From Planctomycetota bacterium (GTDB taxonomy: Bacteria; Planctomycetota; Planctomycetia; Gemmatales; Gemmataceae), in NCBI GenBank assembly GCA_021781415.1, contig JAJXWW010000137.1, forward strand, positions 1 through 39,670: a stretch of 39,670 nucleotides of DNA. The letters are read 5' to 3'. The notes below the pieces were generated by a model. That model saw nothing but the letters and a program-made list of their open reading frames with translations, had not been told where the DNA came from and ran no database searches. Position 1 is the first letter of the stretch. Every line of letters starts with the position of its first letter. Made by a program: the position numbers and the translations under genes. Positions 1 to 7,094 of this stretch are shown piece by piece.

Positions 1-450
1 TGGATCGACACCTGGATCAAGGCCCATTACAAGGGTGTCGATACCGTTTACATCATCCACGACGCGGCGGCGCAGGAAGTGGACGAACACACCTTCTACC
101 ACACGCGCGAATCGGGCGGCACGAAGATCAGTTCGGCCTACATTCTCGCCGACAAGATCATTAGCGCCCGCTATCCGCCGGACCAATGGAACATCTACGC
201 CTTCCACTTTTCGGACGGCGACAACTGGGGTGACGACACCACGCACTGCCTGGAGATATTGCAGGAAAAGCTGCTGCCTCACCTGAATCTGTTCGGCTAT
301 GGCCAAGTGGAAAGCCCCTATGGCAGCGGCGAATTCTACGAATACGTCCACGAACTGCTCGGCGACCGCCCCAACGTCGTGTGCAGCCGCATCCCCGACC
401 GCGAAGCCATCCTCGGCTCGATCAAGGAGTTCCTCGGCACGGGCCGCTAA
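1..450 (+). CDS. DUF444 (YeaH/YhbH-like) protein, C-terminal part
   Basis: The reading frame is open from the first base, so the start lies outside the window; about 149 residues are visible. The stretch WIDTWIKAHYKGVDTVYIIH followed by HTFYHTRESGGTKISSAY and AFHFSDGDNWGDD is characteristic of DUF444 proteins, which have a von Willebrand factor A-like fold. In many bacteria this family is encoded between the AAA kinase PrkA and SpoVR/YcgB (prkA-yeaH-ycgB), and a spoVR gene follows here 90 bases downstream, which supports the call. By family knowledge it is a cytoplasmic protein linked to stationary-phase, nitrogen-stress or sporulation physiology; its molecular activity is not settled. The upstream prkA is predicted but not visible. 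Confidence 0.9.
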   Translation, partial: WIDTWIKAHYKGVDTVYIIHDAAAQEVDEHTFYHTRESGGTKISSAYILADKIISARYPPDQWNIYAFHFSDGDNWGDDTTHCLEILQEKLLPHLNLFGYGQVESPYGSGEFYEYVHELLGDRPNVVCSRIPDREAILGSIKEFLGTGR

Positions 451-453
451 TTC

Positions 454-532
454 AAGTTCTGAGTGCTGAGTTCCAAGTGCTGAGACAGCTCGATTCGGTA
501 CTCAGCACTCAGCACTCAGTACTCAGAACTTT
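454..532. repeat. Imperfect inverted repeat of GAGTGCTGAG units between DUF444 gene and spoVR
   Basis: The 90-base gap holds a left arm (about 454-484) starting AAGTTCTGAGTGCTGAG and a right arm (about 501-532) ending CAGTACTCAGAACTT. They pair with a few mismatches around a loop of about 16 bases. Each arm is itself built from short CTGAG/CTCAG repeats. It could form a strong RNA hairpin that tunes readthrough or mRNA stability between the two genes, or be a dispersed palindromic element. There is no T-tract after it, so a simple intrinsic terminator is unlikely. Confidence 0.7.
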
Positions 533-540
533 GGTGACAT

Positions 541-3297
541 ATGGATACACCCTACGATACCACTCTGCCTCCCCATTTACGCTCCCTCAAAGAGGAAATC
601 GAGGGGTACGCGCGCGGCTACGGACTCGATTTCTACGAGACGATTTTCGAGGTCATCGACGCCGAGGATCTCAACGAAATCGCGGCCTACGGCGGCTTTC
701 CCACGCGCTATCCGCACTGGTCGTTCGGCATGTCCTACGAAGAACTGCGCAAAGGCTACGACTACGGCTTGTCGAAGATCTACGAAATGGTCATCAACAA
801 CGATCCGTGTTATGCCTATTTGATGCGCAGCAATCATACGGTCGATCAGAAGTTGGTGATGGCGCACGTGTATGGACACTGCGATTTTTTCAAAAACAAC
901 GCCTACTTCGCCCACACCAATCGCAAGATGATGGACGAGATGGCCAACCACGGCGCGCGCATCCGCCACTACGTCGAGCGCTTCGGCGAAGACGAAGTCG
1001 AGGCGTTTTTGGATCGCTGCATGTCCATCGACGATCTGATCGACGTGCATTCGACGGCCATCCGTCGCCACGAGCCGAACCAGCGCTACGATTTCAGCCC
1101 GGAGCAAGACGACAGCGCGGAACTGCGGGCCACGCGCTTCAAGAGCAAGGATTACATGGACGACTACATCAATCCGCGCGACTTGCTCAAGAAGGAGGAA
1201 GAGGAACGACGCAAGGCCAAGGAACAAGTCGCCCGCAGCTTCCCGGAACGTCCCGAAAAGGACGTCTTGCTGTTCCTGATCGAGAATGCTCCGCTGAAGA
1301 ATTGGCAGCGCGACGTTCTCGAAATCATTCGGGATGAGGCGTATTATTTTGCGCCCCAAGGACAAACCAAAATAGCGAATGAGGGCTGGGCGTGCGCCGA
1401 GTATAACACTCTCATTTATAGCAATTGTGGCCTCTTGCGTTTGGGCGAAGTGGTAGAGCGACGCCTGCCGATTCTCGTGAGCGACGGCGAAACCACGCGA
1501 AAAGTTTACGATTGGGCGAAGTTTGAAGACCGCGAAACGATCCGGATTCGGACGCGCCGCGGCTTGGAATTGGAAGGGTCCATTACGCATCGACTGATGA
1601 TGCCGGACGAAAGCTGGCGGCGGCTGGACGAATTGCAACGGGGCGATCGAATCCGCATCGGCGGAGGACGTAATCTCTGGGCGACCGCGTATGTACGACT
1701 GGACTGGCAACTCGCTCCCGCACGGATCACGTTGCAAGAGGTGGCGTCCCGCGTCGGCGTCGATATTGAAACGGTCATTCGCTATCGTGCCGGCGTGCGC
1801 GGACGGTACAGCGAGAAAATGTCTACCGCCGTTTTGGAATACGACAACGACCTCGCCGCTCCAAATCGGCGGCCTCGGCACTGTCGTCCCATCCGTGTTC
1901 CCGAGTTGCTGGACGAGAATCTAGCCGCTTTTTTGGGCTATTTGATCGGCGACGGCCACATCAGCGAACGGAAACGCACCATTGGCCTGACGAGTGGCGA
2001 CGAGTCGCAGGCCGACCATTTCGCGCAGCTCGCGGAACAGTTATTCGGCATCGCGCCGCGGAAAAAATGGGACCAGACGAAATGGCGCGTTTCGTTTACT
2101 TCCGCCCACGTCACGGACTTCCAGAAACACTTGGGGATGAAAACTGGCGTCTGCGCACGGCAGAAGTCAATCCCGGATGCCATTCTGCGCTCGCCCAAGT
2201 CCGTCGTGTCTGCTTTCCTTCGCGCCTACTACGATTGCGATGGTTACGCCGGTTCTCAAGGCGTTATCTTGTCTACGTCGAGTACGGAACTGAGCAAATC
2301 CGTTCAAATGTTATTGCTGAATTTCGGCATCCTTTCGCGCCGGCGTCTCAACAAAGACGGCTGTTGGCACGTCCATACGACGGGCCATTCCACCGCTCGC
2401 TTTCTTAAGGAAATCGGATTTGGATTAGAGCGAAAGCAAAATGCTTTGCAACGCCACATCAACCAATCTCGATTCTTCAAAAAGGAAACTTGGGACGACG
2501 AAATCGTCGCCATCGAACGGCGACGCGCCGATGTGTACGACATCTCCGTGGAGGAAACGCATCGCTACGCCGCGCAGGGGTTCATCAACCACAACAGTTT
2601 TTGGCACTCGACCATTATGACGCAGAAAGCGATGAATCCTTCCGAAGTCATCGACTTCGCCGACCATCACTCCGGCACGATGGCCGTGTCGCGCGGACGG
2701 ATCAACCCCTACAAACTGGGTATTGAGCTTCTCCGCGACATCGAGCATCGTTGGAACACGGGCAAGTTCGGCAAAGAGTACGAAGAGTGCGACGATCTGG
2801 ACAAACGGCGCAGTTGGGACAAGCAACTCGGCCTGGGCCGGCAGAAAATCTTCGAGGTGCGCCGCATTCATAACGATATTACTTTCATCGATACGTTCCT
2901 GACGCCGGAGTTTTGCGTCCGGCACAATATGTTCGCCTTCGCCTGGCAGGAGCAGGCGGGGAACTACTTCATCGAATCGCGCGATTTCGAGAAAATCAAG
3001 CAACGGCTGTTATTCAGCTTGACGAACTTCGGCAAACCGTGGATTTATGTAGTAGACGGCAATTTCCGCAATCGCGGCGAATTGCTCCTGAAGCACCAAC
3101 ACACCGGCGTCGAACTCCGCCTCGATCACGCGGCGGAGACCCTGACGAACTTGCAGTTTATCTGGGGCAGGCCGGTACATCTGCAAACGCTAGTCGAAGG
3201 CAAGCCCACCACGCTTTCCTTCGACGGCACCGAACACAGCACCAAAACCGGAGGAGAGACCGATGAACCGAAACGCAATCCTGGAAAATCTCGCTAA
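541..3297 (+). CDS. spoVR: SpoVR/YcgB family protein precursor containing an intein
   Basis: The 918-residue product is a SpoVR-family protein split by an intein. The N-extein is residues 1-284 (for example FYETIFEVIDAEDLNEIAAY, YPHWSFGMSYEELRKGYDYG and GHCDFFKNN, a typical SpoVR core). The C-extein is residues 686-918, beginning SFWHSTIMTQKAMNPSEVID. Joined, they give 517 residues, close to the usual length of about 470-510. The junction NEGWA/SFWHS restores the conserved SpoVR segment (E. coli YcgB has a similar NEGWATFWH). SpoVR proteins are cytoplasmic, associated with spore cortex formation in Bacillus and with stress operons elsewhere; biochemistry is unknown. The ATG at 541 has only a weak Shine-Dalgarno. 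The gene follows DUF444 and overlaps the next gene by 35 bases. Confidence 0.95.
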   Translation: MDTPYDTTLPPHLRSLKEEIEGYARGYGLDFYETIFEVIDAEDLNEIAAYGGFPTRYPHWSFGMSYEELRKGYDYGLSKIYEMVINNDPCYAYLMRSNHTVDQKLVMAHVYGHCDFFKNNAYFAHTNRKMMDEMANHGARIRHYVERFGEDEVEAFLDRCMSIDDLIDVHSTAIRRHEPNQRYDFSPEQDDSAELRATRFKSKDYMDDYINPRDLLKKEEEERRKAKEQVARSFPERPEKDVLLFLIENAPLKNWQRDVLEIIRDEAYYFAPQGQTKIANEGWACAEYNTLIYSNCGLLRLGEVVERRLPILVSDGETTRKVYDWAKFEDRETIRIRTRRGLELEGSITHRLMMPDESWRRLDELQRGDRIRIGGGRNLWATAYVRLDWQLAPARITLQEVASRVGVDIETVIRYRAGVRGRYSEKMSTAVLEYDNDLAAPNRRPRHCRPIRVPELLDENLAAFLGYLIGDGHISERKRTIGLTSGDESQADHFAQLAEQLFGIAPRKKWDQTKWRVSFTSAHVTDFQKHLGMKTGVCARQKSIPDAILRSPKSVVSAFLRAYYDCDGYAGSQGVILSTSSTELSKSVQMLLLNFGILSRRRLNKDGCWHVHTTGHSTARFLKEIGFGLERKQNALQRHINQSRFFKKETWDDEIVAIERRRADVYDISVEETHRYAAQGFINHNSFWHSTIMTQKAMNPSEVIDFADHHSGTMAVSRGRINPYKLGIELLRDIEHRWNTGKFGKEYEECDDLDKRRSWDKQLGLGRQKIFEVRRIHNDITFIDTFLTPEFCVRHNMFAFAWQEQAGNYFIESRDFEKIKQRLLFSLTNFGKPWIYVVDGNFRNRGELLLKHQHTGVELRLDHAAETLTNLQFIWGRPVHLQTLVEGKPTTLSFDGTEHSTKTGGETDEPKRNPGKSR
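1393..2595 (+). other. Intein with LAGLIDADG homing endonuclease inside SpoVR
   Basis: The insert covers residues 285-685 of the precursor (401 aa). Splicing block A starts at Cys285 (CAEYNTLIYSNCG). Block B has the SxxH form of the TxxH motif (Ser347, His350). Block F is VYDISVEETHRYAAQGF with His674, and block G is FINHN ending His684-Asn685. Ser686 is the +1 nucleophile. All residues for class 1 splicing (Cys1, block B His, penultimate His, terminal Asn, +1 Ser) are present. Two LAGLIDADG motifs follow: FLGYLIGDG (Asp471) and FLRAYYDCDG (Asp567). Both keep the acidic residue, so the endonuclease may be active. A helix-turn-helix-like segment (ARITLQEVASRVGVDIETVI, roughly residues 400-420) lies before them. 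The intein is in frame with no stop, so it looks functional. Confidence 0.93.
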
Positions 3298-3727
3298 CTG
3301 GCGACCCAAAAGCGAACGCGATACGTTGGAGATAACCGGCGACGGCTGGAACGCCGCCATCACCGCCGATTGCGTCGACATCGTAGGCTGCCGATTGTGG
3401 GAACTGTCCCTGCGCCGCAGCGCCGAGGGGCCCGCCGTCGATGTGAAAACGCGGGCCGAGCAAATCTGCGCTCGCGTCACGGGCTTGCTCGAGCCGTTGC
3501 GCGTGGTGGAAGTGGACGCGCCGAACAACACCGCGCTCCTCCGAAGCGAGCGGCCCGGACAGATCGGCGACGAGCGCTTCTACTACGAACTGTTGCTCAA
3601 CGGCGACGGCGGCAGCACGCTGAGCCGCTATCAGACACCGCAAGAAGGCCAACCGCGCCGCCAGCAGGTAGCCTTTACGCTGACGCATGAGGCGCTCGGG
3701 AAACTGGTGGGTGATTTGACTCGGTAA
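3263..3727 (+). CDS. Unknown protein coupled to spoVR
   Basis: A 154-residue protein I do not recognise. The start ATG lies inside the end of spoVR (35-base overlap) with a strong Shine-Dalgarno GGAGGAG at 3250-3256, six bases before it, so translation is probably coupled. The sequence mixes alpha and beta (DTLEITGDGWNAAITADCVD, then FYYELLLNGDGGSTLSRYQ, then VAFTLTHEALGKLVGDL). It has no signal peptide, no membrane segment and no obvious catalytic motif. Position suggests a role with the DUF444/SpoVR proteins. This is inference from location only. Confidence 0.85.
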   Translation: MNRNAILENLANWRPKSERDTLEITGDGWNAAITADCVDIVGCRLWELSLRRSAEGPAVDVKTRAEQICARVTGLLEPLRVVEVDAPNNTALLRSERPGQIGDERFYYELLLNGDGGSTLSRYQTPQEGQPRRQQVAFTLTHEALGKLVGDLTR

Positions 3728-3912
3728 CTCGGAGTCCCCCGGCTTATCTCCGCTTACGATGGAGGATTGGCCGGAAAGCGACGATTCGCGGCAGGCTCTG
3801 GCGCAGACGTTACTTGCGTGCGATTTATGTACCCGACCAAGGTACCGAGCGAGAGCGTAGTTGTCGTGACGGCCTACGAGTTGCGACGTTCTCCTATCGA
3901 GGAGGTCAAGGG

Positions 3913-4104
3913 ATGCAAACGATTAAATACGTTTATTGGGAGGAGGGCGGGACGTGGCTGGGCTATTTCCAAGACTTCCCGGACTACTGGACGCAGGGTG
4001 AAACGCTCGATGATTTGAAGGAACACTTGCGCGATCTGCACGATGATTTGAGTGGCGGTCAGTTATCGGGGATTCGCAAGGTCGACGAACTGATCGTCTC
4101 ATGA
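3913..4104 (+). CDS. hicB: HicB-family antitoxin
   Basis: A 63-residue protein starting MQTIKYVYWEEGGTWLGYFQ and continuing DFPDYWTQGETLDDLKEHLRD, the HicB partial RNase H-like fold. HicB binds and neutralises HicA and in many cases represses its own operon. The ATG at 3913 is preferred over an in-frame upstream ATG at 3814 because the purine-rich GAGGAGGTCAAGG sits just before it and the first 33 residues of the long form do not resemble HicB. No separate C-terminal DNA-binding domain is seen, as in short HicB proteins. The stop overlaps the start of hicA (ATGA). Antitoxin-first order is common in this family. Confidence 0.88.
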   Translation: MQTIKYVYWEEGGTWLGYFQDFPDYWTQGETLDDLKEHLRDLHDDLSGGQLSGIRKVDELIVS

Positions 4105-4310
4105 AGCGCGTAGATCTGATCCGAGCCATTGAAGGACTCGGCTGTGATTTCGTGCGGCACGGAGGGAAGCACGACTGGTATCGCAACCCGGCGACCGGTG
4201 TATCTCAGCCGGTCCCGCGACACCGGGAGATTAAGGACTCACTGGCTCGGCACATTATCAAAATGCTGAGCAATCCGGCGGCACCTCCCGCTAGCAATCC
4301 GCAAGGTTGA
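4101..4310 (+). CDS. hicA: HicA-family mRNA interferase toxin
   Basis: A 69-residue double-stranded-RNA-binding-like protein: MKRVDLIRAIEGLGCDFVRH, then GGKHDWYRNPATG and PVPRHREIKDSLARHIIKML. The GGKHDWY segment carries the catalytic histidine expected in HicA, and VPRHREI is the conserved second motif. Known HicA proteins cleave mRNA and arrest growth when not bound by HicB. It overlaps hicB by four bases, so the two are translationally coupled. The C-terminal NPAAPPASNPQG tail is an extension beyond the usual domain. The toxin appears intact. Confidence 0.92.
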   Translation: MKRVDLIRAIEGLGCDFVRHGGKHDWYRNPATGVSQPVPRHREIKDSLARHIIKMLSNPAAPPASNPQG

Positions 4311-4494
4311 AGTTCCGGCGCGATTCGCAGTCTCGCCGGAGGAGCAAGGCAAGATGCCGAATCAGGCGCTATAGAACCGGCTACATAAATGATGATTTCT
4401 TGGAGTTCAGCGCCTCTCTTCGGGTGAGTCGGCTGCTGAATTGGGTCGTTCGGCGAGTCGGTGTTCGTTGACTGCTTAGCAAGGAGTTTTTGCC

Positions 4495-4692
4495 ATGACG
4501 ACGATTGCCATACCGCTCTCGGAGGAACGCATGGATCAATTGCGCCTGTGGGCGGAGAAGGCAGGAATGGCTCCCGAAGAATTCTTGCGCCGCCACATCG
4601 AACAGTTCCTCGACCAACCCAATGAACCTTTCCGCCAAGCGGCTGCTTATGTTCTACAGAAGAACGCCGAACTCTACAGGCGTCTTGCATGA
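4495..4692 (+). CDS. Small antitoxin paired with Doc/Fic toxin
   Basis: A 65-residue protein beginning MTTIAIPLSEERMDQLRLWA and ending AAAYVLQKNAELYRRLA. The N-terminus looks like a ribbon-helix-helix DNA-binding segment. The C-terminal YVLxKNAELYRRLA motif recurs in antitoxins found next to death-on-curing toxins in cyanobacteria and planctomycetes (recalled pattern, not searched). The Shine-Dalgarno AAGGAG lies about nine bases upstream. The stop overlaps the toxin start (ATGA at 4689). Likely role: neutralise the Doc protein through the C-terminal helix and autorepress the pair. It is not a classical Phd by sequence. Confidence 0.85.
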   Translation: MTTIAIPLSEERMDQLRLWAEKAGMAPEEFLRRHIEQFLDQPNEPFRQAAAYVLQKNAELYRRLA

Positions 4693-5093
4693 TCCGCTAC
4701 TTAACTCGGGAGGAAGTCTTGGAGTTACACCGCTTGGTCGTGGAACAGTCTGGGGGCTTAACTGGCATTCGAGATATTGGTGGAGTGGATTCGGCGCTCG
4801 CCCAGCCTCAGTTGACGTTTGGCGGCCAAGAGTTGTATTTAGACGCGGCCGAGAAGGCGGCAGCGTTAGGGTTCTCCTTGGTGTGCAACCATCCCTTCCT
4901 AGACGGGAATAAGCGTGTTGGACACGCCGCGATGGAAACATTCCTGATACTCAACGGGTGGGAATTGACAGCGCGGGTTGACGAGCAGGAGCAAGTGATC
5001 TTGCAACTGGCAGCGGGCAATCTGAATCGCGAGAAGTTTACGGCTTGGGTACAGTCGCATCTGCGACATCACCCAGAAGAAAACTCCTCATGA
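4689..5093 (+). CDS. doc: Death-on-curing (Doc) family toxin, Fic fold
   Basis: A 134-residue protein with the Fic/Doc signature NHPFLDGNKRVGHAAMETFL around residues 66-85. The motif HPFxDxNKR contains the catalytic histidine. The front half (MIRYLTREEVLELHRLVVEQ and GLTGIRDIGGVDSALAQPQ) is typical of Doc. Known Doc phosphorylates elongation factor Tu; other Fic proteins transfer AMP. The exact Doc motif with Lys after the Asn fits phosphotransfer (inference). It overlaps its antitoxin by four bases. The toxin looks intact, so the antitoxin is presumably needed. Confidence 0.93.
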   Translation: MIRYLTREEVLELHRLVVEQSGGLTGIRDIGGVDSALAQPQLTFGGQELYLDAAEKAAALGFSLVCNHPFLDGNKRVGHAAMETFLILNGWELTARVDEQEQVILQLAAGNLNREKFTAWVQSHLRHHPEENSS

Positions 5094-5221
5094 AAATGTT
5101 CCGACATCTTGAAGAGCCGGGAGCGAAAGCGACCGCAAGATGCCGGATCGTCGAGGACGAAAAACTTTCTCCCAAGCCGCAGGGCGCTGAAACGACGCAT
5201 CACGACAAGGAGGTCGAACCC

Positions 5222-6883
5222 ATGCTCATGCCAGTACGCACTTCGCGCCTCGCTCTCTCCGTTCGTTGGTGCCGACTGCTGGCCGCTTGCCTGATTCTCG
5301 GCGCTGCCGTCCTTCACTTGGCGTATCTCGCCAACCATTGTCCGCTCGATCTCGCGCCGGATGAGGCCCACTATTGGGACTGGTCGCGGCCCGAACATCT
5401 CGATTGGAGCTACTACAGCAAAGGCCCCCTCATCGCTTATCTCATCCGCGGCGGATGTGCGGTGGCCGGTTCGTGGTCCGTCGAGCATACCGGCAATCTC
5501 GCCTTGGCCGTGCGGTTGCCCGCCGTTCTCTGCGGTAGTCTGTTGTTGTTGAGCTTGTACGTTCTCACCGTCCAGGTGTATCGCTGTGAGGTCTTGGCCT
5601 TGGCCGTCGTCGGCATGGGGTTAACGCTTCCTTTGCTCGCCGTCGGTTCGTCGCTGATGACCATCGACGCGCCGTACACCTGTTGTTGGGGATGGGCGTT
5701 GGTATTGGGACATCGCGCCATCTTTCGCGGTTCGACGTGGGCTTGGCCACTCCTGGGAACGGTCCTCGGTGTGGGCATGTTGGCCAAGTACACGATGATC
5801 GTATGGATACCGTCGGCGATGCTCTTTCTGCTGTTGACGCCGACCTATCGACCGTTGTTGTTTCGGCGCGGCTTGTGGATCGCGGTGGCCGTCGCCGGAT
5901 TGTGTTGTCTGCCCATCCTCATTTGGAATGCCCAACATGGATGGGTGACGTTTCGTCACGTCTTCGGACTGTCCGGCCTGGGATCGACCGGCGAGACGGC
6001 GGTTCCCCCCGCGCGCATCCACTGGCTTGGCCCCCTGCGCTATTTGGGCGGTCAGTGTGCCCTGTTGTTGGGCTATTGGTTTATCGTTTGGTTGGTGGCG
6101 ATGATCGCATCTCGACCGGGGCGGGAGCGCGACGAAGGGGTTCTGTATCTGTGGTGGCTGTCGGCTCCGATGTTTCTGCTATTTTTTGCCTTCAGTCCGA
6201 AGACGGACGGCGGCGAGATGAATTGGCCGGTTACAGCTTATCTGTCCGGCTTGGTGTTGTCCGGGGCATGGCTGGCGAAGCAATTCGACGATGCGCGCCG
6301 TTGGTATCGCCTCGGCACGGCGATCAATCTCGGCATCTTCTGCGCCCTCGGTTTAGTCGCTACCGTCTTTATGCACCATAGTGAGTATCTCTATCCTTTA
6401 TTGTCAAAAATTGCCGGAGAGTCGACGAACGCCAACCCGTTCCCGCTGCGCCGCTTCGATCCGACCTGCCGTCTGCGCGGCTGGCGGACGCTGGCGGGCG
6501 AGGTCGATCACTTGCGAATTCGGCTGAGTGAAGAAGAAGGCCGAGAACCGATCTTGGCCGGAAGCAGTTGGAGCCTACCCGGCGAGCTGGGCGTTTACTG
6601 CGCCGGTCATCCGCAAGCCTACTCGATTGGCCCCGTCATGGGCGATCGCCACAGCCAATACGATTTTTGGTTCAATCCACTTGAAAACGGCGACGCCTTC
6701 GCGGGACGCACCTTCATCGTCGTCAACGGCGACGAAAAGCTGTTGCGCCAAGCGTTCGCCTCGGTGACGACGACGGAAGTGGTCCACCGCGAGGCAAACG
6801 AACCGATCTCCTCGTGGCATCTTTCGGTGTGCCACGTTTTCCAGGGACGATTCCCGAAGTTCAAAAAGGGCGGAAGCTATTGA
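5222..6883 (+). CDS. GT39/ArnT-like membrane glycosyltransferase
   Basis: A 553-residue integral membrane protein. After an N-terminal helix (LLAACLILGAAVLHLAYLAN) comes LDLAPDEAHYWDWSRPEHLD followed by WSYYSKGPLIAYLIR. This is the first extracytoplasmic loop of dolichyl-phosphate-mannose/ArnT-type transferases, with the catalytic Asp-Glu pair. Several hydrophobic segments follow, then a soluble C-terminal domain of about 140 residues. Such enzymes use polyprenyl-phosphate sugars and glycosylate lipids or proteins at the outer face of the inner membrane. The start at 5222 is chosen because AAGGAGG lies eight bases upstream. An upstream in-frame extension (to 5045) would overlap the doc gene and adds an unhydrophobic, unrelated 59-residue leader. 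The acceptor is unknown. Confidence 0.88.
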   Translation: MLMPVRTSRLALSVRWCRLLAACLILGAAVLHLAYLANHCPLDLAPDEAHYWDWSRPEHLDWSYYSKGPLIAYLIRGGCAVAGSWSVEHTGNLALAVRLPAVLCGSLLLLSLYVLTVQVYRCEVLALAVVGMGLTLPLLAVGSSLMTIDAPYTCCWGWALVLGHRAIFRGSTWAWPLLGTVLGVGMLAKYTMIVWIPSAMLFLLLTPTYRPLLFRRGLWIAVAVAGLCCLPILIWNAQHGWVTFRHVFGLSGLGSTGETAVPPARIHWLGPLRYLGGQCALLLGYWFIVWLVAMIASRPGRERDEGVLYLWWLSAPMFLLFFAFSPKTDGGEMNWPVTAYLSGLVLSGAWLAKQFDDARRWYRLGTAINLGIFCALGLVATVFMHHSEYLYPLLSKIAGESTNANPFPLRRFDPTCRLRGWRTLAGEVDHLRIRLSEEEGREPILAGSSWSLPGELGVYCAGHPQAYSIGPVMGDRHSQYDFWFNPLENGDAFAGRTFIVVNGDEKLLRQAFASVTTTEVVHREANEPISSWHLSVCHVFQGRFPKFKKGGSY

Positions 6884-7094
6884 GAGTCCGTCCCGTAAAC
6901 CTCTCTCCCCTAATTCTTGGTTATTAAGTTCTTGCATCCCTTCTTCGACAAGGGTAGACTTCTACGAACTCGACCGCCCGCGATGAAGATGTCTTCCTCG
7001 TAAGCCCGAACGGAGACGAGGCGTTTTCTGTGGATGCGATCGAGACGCGAAGACTCGCTGCCCTCGCCCGGCTCTCGCCCAGGAACCACGTCTC

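Noticed and set aside
577..1881. 434-codon open frame on the minus strand across spoVR
   Set aside because: It is antisense to the clear SpoVR N-extein and intein start; its residues look like reversed codon bias of a high-GC gene and match no motif.
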